Assembly: GCA_020832305.1 (NCBI GenBank)
Contig: JAFIEV010000070.1
Coordinates: 1 to 64,000 of the forward strand
Direction: 5' to 3'
Source: Cyclobacteriaceae bacterium
Lineage (GTDB): Bacteria > Bacteroidota > Bacteroidia > Cytophagales > Cyclobacteriaceae
DNA: 64,000 bases
Position 1 is the stretch's first letter. The number at the start of each line of letters is the position of its first letter. A program made the translations under genes and the position numbers. Positions 41,720-50,969 of this stretch are shown here, in pieces. The notes beneath the pieces were generated by a model. It was given only the letters and a program-made list of their open reading frames with translations. It was not told the origin of the DNA and did no database searches.

Positions 41720-42805
41720 TTATTCCTTTATCACCCATGTCTCATTGCCTGCAATCAGGGCATCGAGATCACCCAGACCCTTTTTTTGTTTAACCGTTTC
41801 AAGCTGTTGCCAGATACGTTGCTCAAAAAGAGATCTTTCCTCGCGGTAAAATACACCGAAAGGCCTTGGGAAGTTTCCTTCAACGCGGGGATCCTCAAAA
41901 AAACGACTGAGAATATGAGATTTGGTTCTGTCGGTTTCATCGTGAATCCAAAGATCATTTGTCGATATTCCATTTTCGCCAAGCTCTACAATTCTCGGGG
42001 TGTAACCATCCAGAATGATACCTTTTTCCTTATTGACACCATATACCAATGGAGCGCCATGTTCAAGAAATATTGTGTGAACTGGCTTGCTGTCCTTCTC
42101 GGTGAAAACAAAAAAGGCGCCATTATTAAAGATATTACAGTTTTGATAAATCTCGAGAAATGAAGTTCCCTTATGACTATGCGCAATTTTAAGCAGCGCT
42201 TGCAAATGCTTTGGATCCCGATCCATCGATCGTGCTACAAAAGAACCATCTGCCCCAAGGGCAAAGGCCAGCGGATTGAAGGGATGGTCAAGGCTTCCAT
42301 ATGGCGTAGATTTGGTAATGCTGTTTTCTGCCGAAGTGGGTGAGTATTGCCCTTTTGTAAGCCCATAAATTTCATTATTGAAAAACAGGATATTCAAATC
42401 AAAATTTCTTCTGAGAACATGCGCCATGTGATTGCCGCCAATCGACAAACCATCTCCGTCACCGGTAATAATCCATATGCTCAGTTCAGGCCGCGTAGCC
42501 TTGAGCCCTGATGCTATTGCCGGCGCCCTGCCATGAATGCTGTGCATACCAAAGGTGTCTAAATAATAGGGAAACCTCGATGAACAACCTATACCGGAAA
42601 TAAACACAATGTCTTCTTTTTTTAATCCCAGATCGGGAAGAATCTGCTGCATTTGCTTCAATATAGAATAATCACCACAACCCGGGCACCACCTTACTTC
42701 CTGACCCGATTCAAAACTTTTGGGACTAAGTAATGGTTGGTCCACTAAGGCAGAACCATTGCTTTTTATTTTGGTACTTGTTTGAATTTCCTGTGTAACT
42801 TTCAT
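41720..42805 (-). CDS. korB: 2-oxoacid:ferredoxin oxidoreductase beta subunit
   Basis: 361 residues. Thiamine-diphosphate site 'GDGDGLSIGGNHMAHVLRRN' with the metal-binding 'NNEIYGLTKGQ'. Cluster cysteines are in 'RWCPGCGDYS' and 'GIGCSSRFPYY', plus a later Cys in 'YQNCNIF'. Together with the alpha subunit it decarboxylates a 2-oxoacid, most likely 2-oxoglutarate, to the acyl-CoA with reduced ferredoxin. It follows korA by 54 bases and ends at a strong terminator. Use of KorAB in the TCA cycle is common in Bacteroidota; specificity for 2-oxoglutarate over pyruvate is inferred from subunit layout. Confidence 0.92.
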   Translation of the reverse strand: MKVTQEIQTSTKIKSNGSALVDQPLLSPKSFESGQEVRWCPGCGDYSILKQMQQILPDLGLKKEDIVFISGIGCSSRFPYYLDTFGMHSIHGRAPAIASGLKATRPELSIWIITGDGDGLSIGGNHMAHVLRRNFDLNILFFNNEIYGLTKGQYSPTSAENSITKSTPYGSLDHPFNPLAFALGADGSFVARSMDRDPKHLQALLKIAHSHKGTSFLEIYQNCNIFNNGAFFVFTEKDSKPVHTIFLEHGAPLVYGVNKEKGIILDGYTPRIVELGENGISTNDLWIHDETDRTKSHILSRFFEDPRVEGNFPRPFGVFYREERSLFEQRIWQQLETVKQKKGLGDLDALIAGNETWVIKE

Positions 42806-42859
42806 ATGTTAATTTGTTGTGCAATAAATAATAAAGTCCTGTAGCAATGACTCTAAAAT

Positions 42860-44734
42860 TTAAATTTCGCCGACAGACGCTATTTCTTTTTCAATGGACA
42901 ACATGCTGTAAACCTGTTCTTTTAATTCATTTTTGGTAATGGGCGTTCCTTTGATTTTGTTATAACCTATAGCAGGGATCAAAAATGTATCTCTGATAAG
43001 GCGAATCAGTTGCCCATTGTTTATTTCCGGGATCAGTACCTTCTCATAGTTTCTGAGTATTTCACCCAGATTTTCAGGAAAAGGTTTTATATAATGAAGA
43101 TGTGCATGTGCCACATCGTATCCTTCTTCGAGTAAATCCCGCACGGCCGACCTGATTGAGCCATAGGTAGAACCCCAGCCCAAAATAAGTAACCTGCCTT
43201 TTTCAGCCCCCTGGTCGATGGTCTGCTTCGGGATGTATTTTGCGATCCTTTCGATTTTTGCTTCCCTGGTTTTAACCATTTTTTGATGATTTTCAGGGTC
43301 GTAGGAAATGTTTCCGGTGATGTCTTCCTTTTCCAGGCCACCAATTCTATGCTCAAAGCCACTGGTGCCAGGTACTGCCCACTGCCTTACCAGGTCTTCA
43401 TTTCTCTGGTAGGGGAGGTACTTCTGTTCTGCGGCATCCTTCTCTTTGGCTATGGATACTTTTATCTCAGGAAGCGCATCAGATGTCGGGAATCTCCAGG
43501 GTTCAGCGCCATTAGCAATATAACCATCTGATAAAAGAACTACCGGGGTCATGTGTTCAACGGCAATTCTAACTGCTTCATAGGCCATATCAAAGCATGA
43601 AGAAGGCGTGCTGGCAGCCATAACCACCAATGGCGACTCCCCGTTTCTGCCATAAACCGCTTGCAAAAGGTCGGCTTGTTCGGTTTTGGTCGGCAATCCG
43701 GTAGAAGGCCCGGCTCTTTGTATATTAATTACCACAAGGGGAATTTCCAGCATAATGGCCAATCCCAGTGCTTCGGTTTTGAGCGCCATTCCTGGACCAC
43801 TTGTTCCTGTAATTCCCAGGTTACCGCCATAAGATGCACCGATGGCAGAACAAATGGCAGCAATTTCATCCTCTGCCTGAAAAGTTATAACATCAAAATT
43901 TTTGTGTTTCGCAAGCTCATGTAATATATCTGATGCCGGCGTAATAGGATAGCTTCCATAAAAGGCCTTAAGACCTGATTTCAACGAAGCTGCTATCAGT
44001 CCTAATGCCAAGGCAGGGTTTCCTGTGACACTTCTGTATTTACCGGGCTCCATTTTAGCTGCACGCACCATATACCGCTGGCCAATAGATTCAGTTATGT
44101 CGCCATAATTGTATCCTGCCCTTAGGGTTTTTAAGTTTGCATCCAGAATATCATGTTCATTGATAAACTTTCTCTTTAAAAAAGCCTCAGTGTTTTTTAT
44201 ATCCCGGTTGAAAAGCCAATAGATAAAACCCAGAACAAACATATTTTTAGATCTGTCTTTGTCTCTGGTACCCAGTGGATTGTCTTTTAAAGACTCGCGG
44301 GTAAGTTTTGTAATGTCTATTTTGTGAAGTAAATAAGATTGCAGGCTTTCATTATTGAGAGGATTTTCTTCATAACCTGCTAATCGCAGATTTTTAGCAT
44401 CGAATCCATCGGTATTTGCAATAATGATTCCACCAGGCTTCAGATTAGTCAGATTGCTTTTCAAAGCAGCGGCATTCATAGCAACCAAAACATCACAGGC
44501 ATCACCTGGTGTGTAAATTTCTGTACTGCCGAAATGGATCTGAAAACCAGATACTCCGGGAATGGTGCCCTGAGGTGCCCTGATTTCAGCAGGGAAATCA
44601 GGAAATGTACCTAAATCATTACCTATGAGGGCAGTATTATTAGTAAACTGCATGCCGACAAGCTGCATGCCATCACCGGAATCACCGGCAAATTTCACTA
44701 CTACATTTTTTCTTTCTTCAATAAATTTGCTCAT
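42860..44734 (-). CDS. korA: 2-oxoacid:ferredoxin oxidoreductase alpha subunit (gamma-alpha fusion)
   Basis: 624 residues. The N-terminal gamma domain ('VVVKFAGDSGDGMQLVG', 'PQGTIPGVSGFQIHFG') is fused to the alpha domain ('YGSYPITPASDILHELAKH', 'GTSGPGMALKTEALGLA', 'INIQRAGPSTGLPTKTEQ'), as in two-subunit KorAB enzymes. The 'YPITP' motif contacts the CoA/2-oxoacid site. The gene is the first of the korAB pair, with a promoter at 44941-44970 and a leader of about 200 bases. Function as for korB. Confidence 0.93.
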   Translation of the reverse strand: MSKFIEERKNVVVKFAGDSGDGMQLVGMQFTNNTALIGNDLGTFPDFPAEIRAPQGTIPGVSGFQIHFGSTEIYTPGDACDVLVAMNAAALKSNLTNLKPGGIIIANTDGFDAKNLRLAGYEENPLNNESLQSYLLHKIDITKLTRESLKDNPLGTRDKDRSKNMFVLGFIYWLFNRDIKNTEAFLKRKFINEHDILDANLKTLRAGYNYGDITESIGQRYMVRAAKMEPGKYRSVTGNPALALGLIAASLKSGLKAFYGSYPITPASDILHELAKHKNFDVITFQAEDEIAAICSAIGASYGGNLGITGTSGPGMALKTEALGLAIMLEIPLVVINIQRAGPSTGLPTKTEQADLLQAVYGRNGESPLVVMAASTPSSCFDMAYEAVRIAVEHMTPVVLLSDGYIANGAEPWRFPTSDALPEIKVSIAKEKDAAEQKYLPYQRNEDLVRQWAVPGTSGFEHRIGGLEKEDITGNISYDPENHQKMVKTREAKIERIAKYIPKQTIDQGAEKGRLLILGWGSTYGSIRSAVRDLLEEGYDVAHAHLHYIKPFPENLGEILRNYEKVLIPEINNGQLIRLIRDTFLIPAIGYNKIKGTPITKNELKEQVYSMLSIEKEIASVGEI

Positions 44735-44940
44735 TGCGTTAAACGTTGGGTAAAATATCGCCCTGTAGCTTATTTGTAATCGTTCTAATTAGAAACCAGA
44801 ATTAAAATATTATGTTTGTGGATTGTAAAAATAATATTTCGGGAAGTATTTTACTGCGGATAACTTCCCCGGGGCAGGCAATGTTTTAACATCGATGCTG
44901 TGTAGATGACATGTGCATGATTATTTTCATAATAAGCCTG

Positions 44941-44970
44941 CAAAGGTACAACACTTCTGTAAAAAACAAA
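44941..44970 (-). promoter_or_regulatory. korAB promoter with long leader
   Basis: Read leftward: TTTG (44970-44967), 18 bases, TACCTTTG (44948-44941), a consensus Bacteroidota promoter. Transcription would begin near 44935, about 200 bases before the korA ATG. The leader contains the inverted repeat gggaagt (44841-44847) / acttccc (44863-44869). Confidence 0.65.
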
Positions 44971-45005
44971 GTTTTTATATCGAATAAGTAAGAAATTGCT
45001 GTAAA

Positions 45006-45758
45006 TTAATGTGGTTTTAAGGTGCTGAGTTTTCTAATTACCTCCGATGCACAGTAACAGCCAAATATTACAGGCATGTAGGAAACCGTTCCCAACACTG
45101 TTTTTTTGTTTCTTTCGCTATTATTTTCAAAGGTTGAACCTACCAGCTCTTCAGGAGAGAAAACCACCCTGACTCCCGACCTAATGCCGAAAGGTTTAAG
45201 TTTTTTCCGCACATATCTGGCAAGTGTACAATGGTAGGTCTCGGAAAGGTCGGCCATGCGCACCAGTGAAGGATCAATTTTTCCGCCGGCGCCCATAGAA
45301 CTTATCAGGGGGATATTGTTTTGATGACACTTCCTGATGAAATGAATTTTTGGCGAAAGTGTATCGATGGCATCAATGGCGTAATCAAAAGCATTGCTGT
45401 TCAACAGCTCGTCTACTTCATGGTCTATAAGATAAATTTCACGGGTTACAATGGATATCTCAGGGTTTATGTCCTTGAGTCTTTCCCGCATTACCATGGT
45501 TTTACTTTTTCCTTCTGTACTTTGCAATGCACATAATTGCCGGTTTCGGTTACTCGGCTGAACGTGGTCATGGTCCACTAATGTGAGATGACCTATGCCG
45601 GCCCTGGCAAGCATTTCAGCAGCAGCGGCACCTACGCCTCCCAGTCCGGCTATAAGCACTTTTGACTGTCCAAGCGCCTTTTGTGATTCCGAACCTAGCA
45701 ACATTGTGGTTCTTTCTGTCCAGTTTTTATGCGGTTTAGCTATTTCTTCCTGAAGCAT
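45006..45758 (-). CDS. tcdA: tRNA threonylcarbamoyladenosine dehydratase (ThiF/E1-like)
   Basis: 250 residues. E1-like Rossmann fold: 'AGLGGVGAAAAEMLARAG', the acidic/basic 'LVDHDHVQPSNRNRQL' with the adenylation Arg, and 'DAIDTLSPKIHFIRKC'. The C-terminal 'LARYVRKKLKPFGIRSGV' and 'VVFSPEE' are typical of TcdA (YgdL), which closes t6A37 of tRNA to the cyclic ct6A form using ATP. The Zn-binding CxxC pairs of ThiF/MoeB are absent, as in TcdA. The gene overlaps the TatD-family gene by 19 bases, so they are cotranslated. Confidence 0.88.
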   Translation of the reverse strand: MLQEEIAKPHKNWTERTTMLLGSESQKALGQSKVLIAGLGGVGAAAAEMLARAGIGHLTLVDHDHVQPSNRNRQLCALQSTEGKSKTMVMRERLKDINPEISIVTREIYLIDHEVDELLNSNAFDYAIDAIDTLSPKIHFIRKCHQNNIPLISSMGAGGKIDPSLVRMADLSETYHCTLARYVRKKLKPFGIRSGVRVVFSPEELVGSTFENNSERNKKTVLGTVSYMPVIFGCYCASEVIRKLSTLKPH

Positions 45759-46411
45759 TTTTTAAAATTGACTTGTATTTGCAAGGCTACTTCTTCTAAT
45801 TCCATACAGCGAACATCCGCTGCCAGGCGATAAATGTCTGAAACACTCAATTGGCTATTATCGGTTTCAAAAAACAGATGAGATAAGTCTGTTTTTTGAA
45901 GCAGATTGCGAAGCCCCTGATTTTTTTTCTGAAACAAAGCAGCCCCAATCGATAATTTTATATCTTTCTCAATAAGCTGATGGGCCAGACCTTCTTTTCC
46001 ATTAAAACCATGTACAATCCAGCAGGGGGTTTTTGCAAATTCTTTGCGAAACTTTAGCAGTAAATCATAGGCTTTAACGCAGTGTATAATAAGAGGTAGA
46101 TCCGATTGAATGGAAAGTTCGATATGTTGCAGAAATATTTTTTCCTGCGTCTGTATATCAGGGCCCCTTAATCTGTCGAGGCCACATTCTCCAACAGCGA
46201 TTATTTTTTTTGCTTCAACACTTTGGCATATCAGTTTCCAGCTTTTTTCTATTTTATCTGTCTCTGAAAACCAGGGATGAATACCGGCAGACCAATAGAC
46301 ATTATTCGCCTGGGTTTTCAGAATGATGTCATTTTCTTGATTGACAATGGCGATTTCCAGTGCATCAGATGGAATCCGATGACTGTGGATATTGTAATAG
46401 GGAATGGGCAA
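45740..46411 (-). CDS. TatD-family metal-dependent hydrolase
   Basis: 223 residues. Metal ligands are visible: His9 and His11 in 'NIHSHR', Glu in 'VGECGLDRL', His in 'LIIHCVKAYD', His in 'WIVHGFNG', Asp in 'ETDNSQ'. The chain is about 30-40 residues shorter than classical TatD. Members are 3' exonucleases or D-aminoacyl-tRNA deacylase-like enzymes. It lies between the usp gene (nine bases upstream) and tcdA (overlapping), one of a leftward housekeeping run. Confidence 0.88.
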   Translation of the reverse strand: MPIPYYNIHSHRIPSDALEIAIVNQENDIILKTQANNVYWSAGIHPWFSETDKIEKSWKLICQSVEAKKIIAVGECGLDRLRGPDIQTQEKIFLQHIELSIQSDLPLIIHCVKAYDLLLKFRKEFAKTPCWIVHGFNGKEGLAHQLIEKDIKLSIGAALFQKKNQGLRNLLQKTDLSHLFFETDNSQLSVSDIYRLAADVRCMELEEVALQIQVNFKKCFRKK

Positions 46412-46419
46412 AACAGAAT

Positions 46420-47256
46420 TCAGAGTTTTATAATTAGCAAAGGATAATCTGCAAAAAAAGTAAGGTCTTTCGTTAAGCTGCTCGAAAACAAACTGAGAAA
46501 GTAGTTTCTCGTTTTACTCAGCAAAACGAGCAGGTCAGCATCTTTGTCGTGCATGTATTTATGAATACCCTGTTTTACATCTTTGTACACTTCACGTTTA
46601 AATACCAGTTTTTTATATTGAATAAAACTTTTCATCTCCTCTATAAAATCAAGATATATGGCTTTATCAATATTCTGATCCTGCCTTGAAATATGTACTA
46701 CTTCAATTTCAGCTTTCAGCAAAGAGGCCAGGGCGATGACCTGCTGAATGGCTATTTTATCTTCCTCCTGATAATCGGTGGCATAAATGATTTTTTTAAT
46801 CTTTTGAAAACGAAAGTCTTCGGGAATACACAAGACATTGCAGGAAGCATATTGAATTACCTTTTGTGTTCGGCCTCCTATATATTGTTCTGTGAGCCCG
46901 GTAATGCCTACCATTCCCATTACAATTAAATCGATTTGTTCTTCGTCGGCATATTGAAGGATGTTGGTTACCCTCTTTCCAAACTGTAAGGTAAAATTGC
47001 AGCCCTTGAGCCCGTTTGGAAGGCTTATTTCATTAATTTTCATAGCCAGGTCAGCAAGCTTTCCTTCTGCTATGGCCACTTTGTTGGCATAAACGGTAGC
47101 GATACTGTCTGAATCAAGCACCTGATCAAATTCTTCTTCTGTAAATACATACATCAAGGTGATAATTGATTGCTGCACTTCACCCAATTTTACGGCAAAT
47201 TCAAGGGCATTTAGTGAGCCGGCTGAAAAATCAATGGGACATAAAATCTTGTACAT
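46420..47256 (-). CDS. Universal stress protein, tandem domains
   Basis: 278 residues made of two Usp domains (about 1-140 and 145-278). Domain 1 starts 'KILCPIDFSAGSLNALEFA' and has the ATP-loop-like 'GMVGITGLTEQYIGG' before 'NVLCIP'. Domain 2 starts 'KIIYATDYQEEDK' and lacks a clear ATP loop. Tandem Usp proteins are common in Bacteroidota and respond to energy or redox stress. Cytosolic. Cotranscribed with the tatD-like gene. Confidence 0.9.
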   Translation of the reverse strand: MYKILCPIDFSAGSLNALEFAVKLGEVQQSIITLMYVFTEEEFDQVLDSDSIATVYANKVAIAEGKLADLAMKINEISLPNGLKGCNFTLQFGKRVTNILQYADEEQIDLIVMGMVGITGLTEQYIGGRTQKVIQYASCNVLCIPEDFRFQKIKKIIYATDYQEEDKIAIQQVIALASLLKAEIEVVHISRQDQNIDKAIYLDFIEEMKSFIQYKKLVFKREVYKDVKQGIHKYMHDKDADLLVLLSKTRNYFLSLFSSSLTKDLTFFADYPLLIIKL

Positions 47257-47373
47257 AAAAAGTCTTTTGCAGAAATATACGAATTATTATAAATAATATA
47301 TGCCTTTTGACCTGGTCAAGCCAGTTTTTCCCATAATGACTTTATAGCTTACAATAGATTTTAAACCTGTAAA

Positions 47374-48318
47374 TCACCATAATACCACCATAATATAGGC
47401 CGCATAAAAAATCAGTAATAAAAACCCATCGAATCGGCTTACATCATTCCTGATTAGCATTAGAGGGAAGATGAGTAAGGTAGCAGCCAGTAACCAGAAC
47501 ATGTCGTTTTGTATGATGGAACTACTAATTTGAATTGGGGTTACTATAGCTGTAATGCCCATTATCGATAAAATATTGAATATATTGGATCCCAATAAAT
47601 TGCCCAGCGCCAGGTCGGTTTCTGATTTAAAGGCTGAAATGGCTGATGCAGCCAGTTCAGGCAGACTGGTCCCCAGGGCAACAATGGTAAGTCCAACCAC
47701 ACGCTCCTCGAGACCTGATTTAAGCGCCAGAGACCTGGCGCTTTCAACAAACCATTCACTTCCAAAATATAGTCCGGCAATACCTAAAATTAAAAAGAAA
47801 ACCTGCCGAACCAATCGCCCGGGACTAAGCAAATCAGATTTTTTCTCACTAGGCTTGACAATAGCTGAGCGCCCTGAAGGTTTTAAAATGGTAAAAATTA
47901 CATATATTAAGAGGGCAAAAACCAATAGCCATCCCTCAAAACTACCCAGTATTTGATTGGCAATAACCCACCAAAAAATCAGTACAGATAATAAAGCTAC
48001 AGGCCAATCGTGGATAAGTGTGTTTCTTTTCACCAATACCGGCTTTATAAGGGCTGTAATTCCCAGAATGAGGGTAATATTGCAAATATTAGATCCGACT
48101 ACGTTACCGGTGGCTATATCGGGGCTTCCCTTTAAGGCGGCTTGTATACTAATAATCAATTCCGGCGCTGATGTGCCAAAAGATACAACTGTAAGACCAA
48201 TAACCATGGGAGGTATTCTGAAACCGCTTGCTATACCGGAAGCACCCCTTACAAGGAATTCGCCCCCTGCAATCAGTACTGAAAGTCCCAATACCAGAAA
48301 TAGAATTTCGTTTAACAT
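47374..48318 (-). CDS. CaCA-family calcium/sodium antiporter (YrbG type)
   Basis: 314 residues from the ATG at 48316-48318. A longer frame from 48366 would overlap upp by 38 bases and add a polar segment before the first helix, so the shorter start is preferred. Ten membrane helices with two alpha repeats: 'GTSAPELIISIQAAL...TGNVVGSNICN' and 'GTSLPELAASAISAF...LGNLLGSNIFN'. The 'G(T/S)S.PE' and 'GN..GSN' motifs form the ion path. It would exchange cytosolic Ca for Na or protons. It is ten bases downstream of upp. Confidence 0.9.
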   Translation of the reverse strand: MLNEILFLVLGLSVLIAGGEFLVRGASGIASGFRIPPMVIGLTVVSFGTSAPELIISIQAALKGSPDIATGNVVGSNICNITLILGITALIKPVLVKRNTLIHDWPVALLSVLIFWWVIANQILGSFEGWLLVFALLIYVIFTILKPSGRSAIVKPSEKKSDLLSPGRLVRQVFFLILGIAGLYFGSEWFVESARSLALKSGLEERVVGLTIVALGTSLPELAASAISAFKSETDLALGNLLGSNIFNILSIMGITAIVTPIQISSSIIQNDMFWLLAATLLIFPLMLIRNDVSRFDGFLLLIFYAAYIMVVLW

Positions 48319-48328
48319 ATTAAATGAA

Positions 48329-48982
48329 TTACAGTTTGGGGCCGTAAGCCAGATCTCCGGCATCACCGAGGCCAGGCACTATATATGATAATTCATTAAG
48401 CATAGGATCAACATCGCCAACCCATAACTTAAAAGGTATGGTAATTTTATCCTGGATATATTCAATGCCCGGTTTTGAGGCAATGACTGCTGCAATATGG
48501 AGAAATGCAGGTTTTCCTCTCTTTAGTAGTTGTTCAACTGATTCAACAAGCGATTTGCCCGTTGCCAGCATAGGATCGGCCAATATCAGGGTTTTTCCAT
48601 CAATTTCGGGAAAACTCACATATTCCATATTGATGTTAATGCTATGACTATTTTTGCCCTCAACCCGGTAGGCCCCAATAAAGCCACATTGTACATCGTC
48701 GTAATAATTGAGAAATCCATCAAAAAAAGGAATACCGGCTCTTAAAATATTAATAAGAACGGGTTTTTGCTTCCAGTTTTGGCAGCTAGCAGTGGCCAGG
48801 GGTGTTTGAATTTCTTCTGTTTTATAATCAAAACTCTTGGAAATTTCATAAGCCAGAATTTCACCTATGCGTTGAAGATTTTTCCGAAATCGCATGCTGT
48901 CGTTTTGTACTTCTACATTTCTCAATTGACTGAGAAACCGCGCAGCCACTGAATTTTGTTGGTTGAGAATGAATAAACTCAC
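48329..48982 (-). CDS. upp: Uracil phosphoribosyltransferase
   Basis: 217 residues. The PRPP-binding loop is 'LADPMLATGKSLVES', the 'NILRAGIPFFDGFL' loop precedes it, and the C-terminal uracil-binding 'PGLGDAGDLAYG' is diagnostic of UPRT. It makes UMP from uracil and PRPP for pyrimidine salvage. The gene faces away from the M42 peptidase gene, with promoters in the 134-base gap. Confidence 0.95.
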   Translation of the reverse strand: MSLFILNQQNSVAARFLSQLRNVEVQNDSMRFRKNLQRIGEILAYEISKSFDYKTEEIQTPLATASCQNWKQKPVLINILRAGIPFFDGFLNYYDDVQCGFIGAYRVEGKNSHSININMEYVSFPEIDGKTLILADPMLATGKSLVESVEQLLKRGKPAFLHIAAVIASKPGIEYIQDKITIPFKLWVGDVDPMLNELSYIVPGLGDAGDLAYGPKL

Positions 48983-49016
48983 AGTTTATGATTTAATAAA
49001 AAATTTGATGTCCAAC

Positions 49017-49046
49017 TTTGATATGCCTTACGGCATACTACTTTTG
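49017..49046 (+). promoter_or_regulatory. Promoter of the M42 peptidase with palindrome in the spacer
   Basis: TTTG (49017-49020), 18 bases, TACTTTTG (49039-49046): consensus. The spacer contains tatgcc (49022-49027) / ggcata (49032-49037), a 6-bp inverted repeat with a 4-base centre, a possible operator. Confidence 0.65.
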
Positions 49047-49116
49047 TGCAAAAATAGTATAAATTAGATTGTTAATCTGAATACTGGTACATCATTTCTT
49101 TATTAATTGTGCTGAT

Positions 49117-50043
49117 ATGCCAAATACCTCATTTACATTGCTGGAGCAGTTGTGCCAGGTACATTCCCCTTCCGGTGAAGAGCGGGCCATGAAGGATTTT
49201 ATTCTTGACTGGGTAAGCAGGGAATCTCCCGGCTGGAAAACGCAACCTGTGATTTATGAAGGCCCCGAATGGCAGGATAACCTGGTTTTGGTATTTGGAA
49301 AGCCCAAACTGGCAGCTTTTGCACATATGGATACAACAGGTTTTACTGTACGATACCAAAATCAACTTATTCCCATTGGAGGTCCGGAAGTTGCAGACGG
49401 CGATCGCTTAAGGGGGAGCGACAGCCTGGGAGAAATTGAATGTAAGCTCATGCTTGATCCGGAATACCGGATGTATTACCATTTTGGCAGAGCCATTGAC
49501 AGAGGTACCAGCTTAAGCTTCTGTCCCGATTTCAATCATAAGGGTTCTTACATTTATTCGCCTTATCTGGATAATCGCGCCGGTATTTTCAATCTGCTCA
49601 GCATTGCACCCTTTCTCGAAAATGGCGCCCTTGCATTTTCAAGCTGGGAAGAACATGGCGGCGGGTCTGTCCCTTACCTGGTAAAGTTTTTGTATGAAAA
49701 ATTCCAAATAAAGCAAATGCTTATATCTGACATCACATGGGTAACCGATGGAGTATTTCATGGAAAGGGGGTAGTTATTTCAATGCGGGATCAATACATA
49801 CCCAGAAAGTCCTTTGTAAATAAAATTGCCGCAATTGCTGAGAAGTTTAATATCAAATACCAATTGGAAGTCGAAGATACAGGAGCCAGCGATGCACGTG
49901 ACATCCAAAGATCACCCTACCCGGTAGACTGGTGTTTTATAGGAGCGCCCGAAGAAAATCCACATAGCGCCATCGAAAAAATCCATACCGAAGATCTCCG
50001 TGAAATGATTAAATTTTACAAAATCCTCTTTGAAACACTTTAG
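49117..50043 (+). CDS. M42-family (M28-clan) aminopeptidase-like protein
   Basis: 308 residues, somewhat shorter than usual M42 enzymes (about 340-360). Co-catalytic metal ligands can be traced: His in 'FAHMDTTGF', Asp in 'YLDNRAGIF', Glu-Glu in 'WEEHGGG', Asp in 'ISDITWVTDG' and His in 'NPHSAIEKI'. The active-site 'DTGASDARDIQ' is also family-like. The opening 'LLEQLCQVHSPSGEE' is standard. Cytosolic peptide trimming is likely. Own promoter. It converges with the ABC ATPase gene two bases on. Confidence 0.82.
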   Translation: MPNTSFTLLEQLCQVHSPSGEERAMKDFILDWVSRESPGWKTQPVIYEGPEWQDNLVLVFGKPKLAAFAHMDTTGFTVRYQNQLIPIGGPEVADGDRLRGSDSLGEIECKLMLDPEYRMYYHFGRAIDRGTSLSFCPDFNHKGSYIYSPYLDNRAGIFNLLSIAPFLENGALAFSSWEEHGGGSVPYLVKFLYEKFQIKQMLISDITWVTDGVFHGKGVVISMRDQYIPRKSFVNKIAAIAEKFNIKYQLEVEDTGASDARDIQRSPYPVDWCFIGAPEENPHSAIEKIHTEDLREMIKFYKILFETL

Positions 50044-50045
50044 AT

Positions 50046-50735
50046 TCATTGATGGTAAATATCTTCAACGATTTTCCCGCCCATTAAGGTAAGCCTTCTT
50101 CCGGTTTTAAGGGCCAGTTCATTGTTATGCGTTACCATAATTAATGTAGTTCCCATTTCTTTGTGCAGACCAAACAACAAATCTGTGATCACTCCGGCAG
50201 TTTCTTCATCCAGATTGCCGGTGGGCTCATCGGCAAACAATATGGCGGGCTCACCTATAAACGCCCTGGCAATAGCGACCCTTTGTTGTTCACCACCAGA
50301 GAGTTGTGAAGGAAAATGCTGCATTCTTTCCTTCAATCCGACTTTTTCCAGCAATTCACATGCTAATTTGGCTGCATTTGGTGCATTTCCTCTGATCTCA
50401 AGCGGGATCTTTACATTGTCAAGGGCAGATAAGGTTGGTAACAACTGAAAGTTCTGAAAAACAAAACCAAGCTCACGGTTTCTGATCATGGCCCTTTCAT
50501 CTTCATTTAAACGGGTAATATCCCGGCCATTGATAAATATTTCACCTTCAGAAGGCGCATCAAGTCCTGCACACAAACCCAGTAAAGTGGTTTTCCCACT
50601 GCCAGAGGGACCGATAATGGCCAGACTATCCCCGGCGCTGACCGTAAAATTGATGTCGTTTAAGACAGTGAGTTTTTGTCCTTCTGCCAATTCAAAATAT
50701 TTATATACACTCTTGAGTTTTATACTTTCATTCAT
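50046..50735 (-). CDS. ABC ATP-binding protein, YbbA type
   Basis: 229 residues. Walker A 'GPSGSGKTT' (42-50), signature 'LSGGEQQR', Walker B 'AILFADEPTGNLD', H-loop 'VTHNNELA'. LolD/YbbA group. No permease gene is adjacent, which is unusual for a MacB-type ATPase. It is divergent from the tesA-like gene, as ybbA is from tesA in enterobacteria. Partner permease must be elsewhere. Confidence 0.9.
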   Translation of the reverse strand: MNESIKLKSVYKYFELAEGQKLTVLNDINFTVSAGDSLAIIGPSGSGKTTLLGLCAGLDAPSEGEIFINGRDITRLNEDERAMIRNRELGFVFQNFQLLPTLSALDNVKIPLEIRGNAPNAAKLACELLEKVGLKERMQHFPSQLSGGEQQRVAIARAFIGEPAILFADEPTGNLDEETAGVITDLLFGLHKEMGTTLIMVTHNNELALKTGRRLTLMGGKIVEDIYHQ

Positions 50736-50969
50736 ATCATTTCAAAATCAATTGCACAACTAAGTATCACCTCCCTACAAGTGCTGTAGCAACCCTGTCT
50801 ATTTTTTCTGACCTAAGTCTGTCCAGCATCTATAAGTGTAAAACTAAAAAAATGTTCAAATACTGAAACTTTTTAGTACTCAAAGGTTGTTTATCCGATG
50901 GTACGCATTTTGCTTCAAATACATATGTGATACCGCAAAATGCATGGGATTGCATAAAAACCTTGTAAA

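Noticed and set aside
44735-45005. Riboswitch in the korA leader
   Set aside because: Only one 7-bp stem with a 16-base loop is evident. No motif of a known riboswitch class was found, so only a structured leader is noted.
47374-48366. Longer start of the Ca/Na antiporter at 48366
   Set aside because: It would overlap upp by 38 bases and add a polar segment before the first membrane helix; the ATG at 48316-48318 is better placed.
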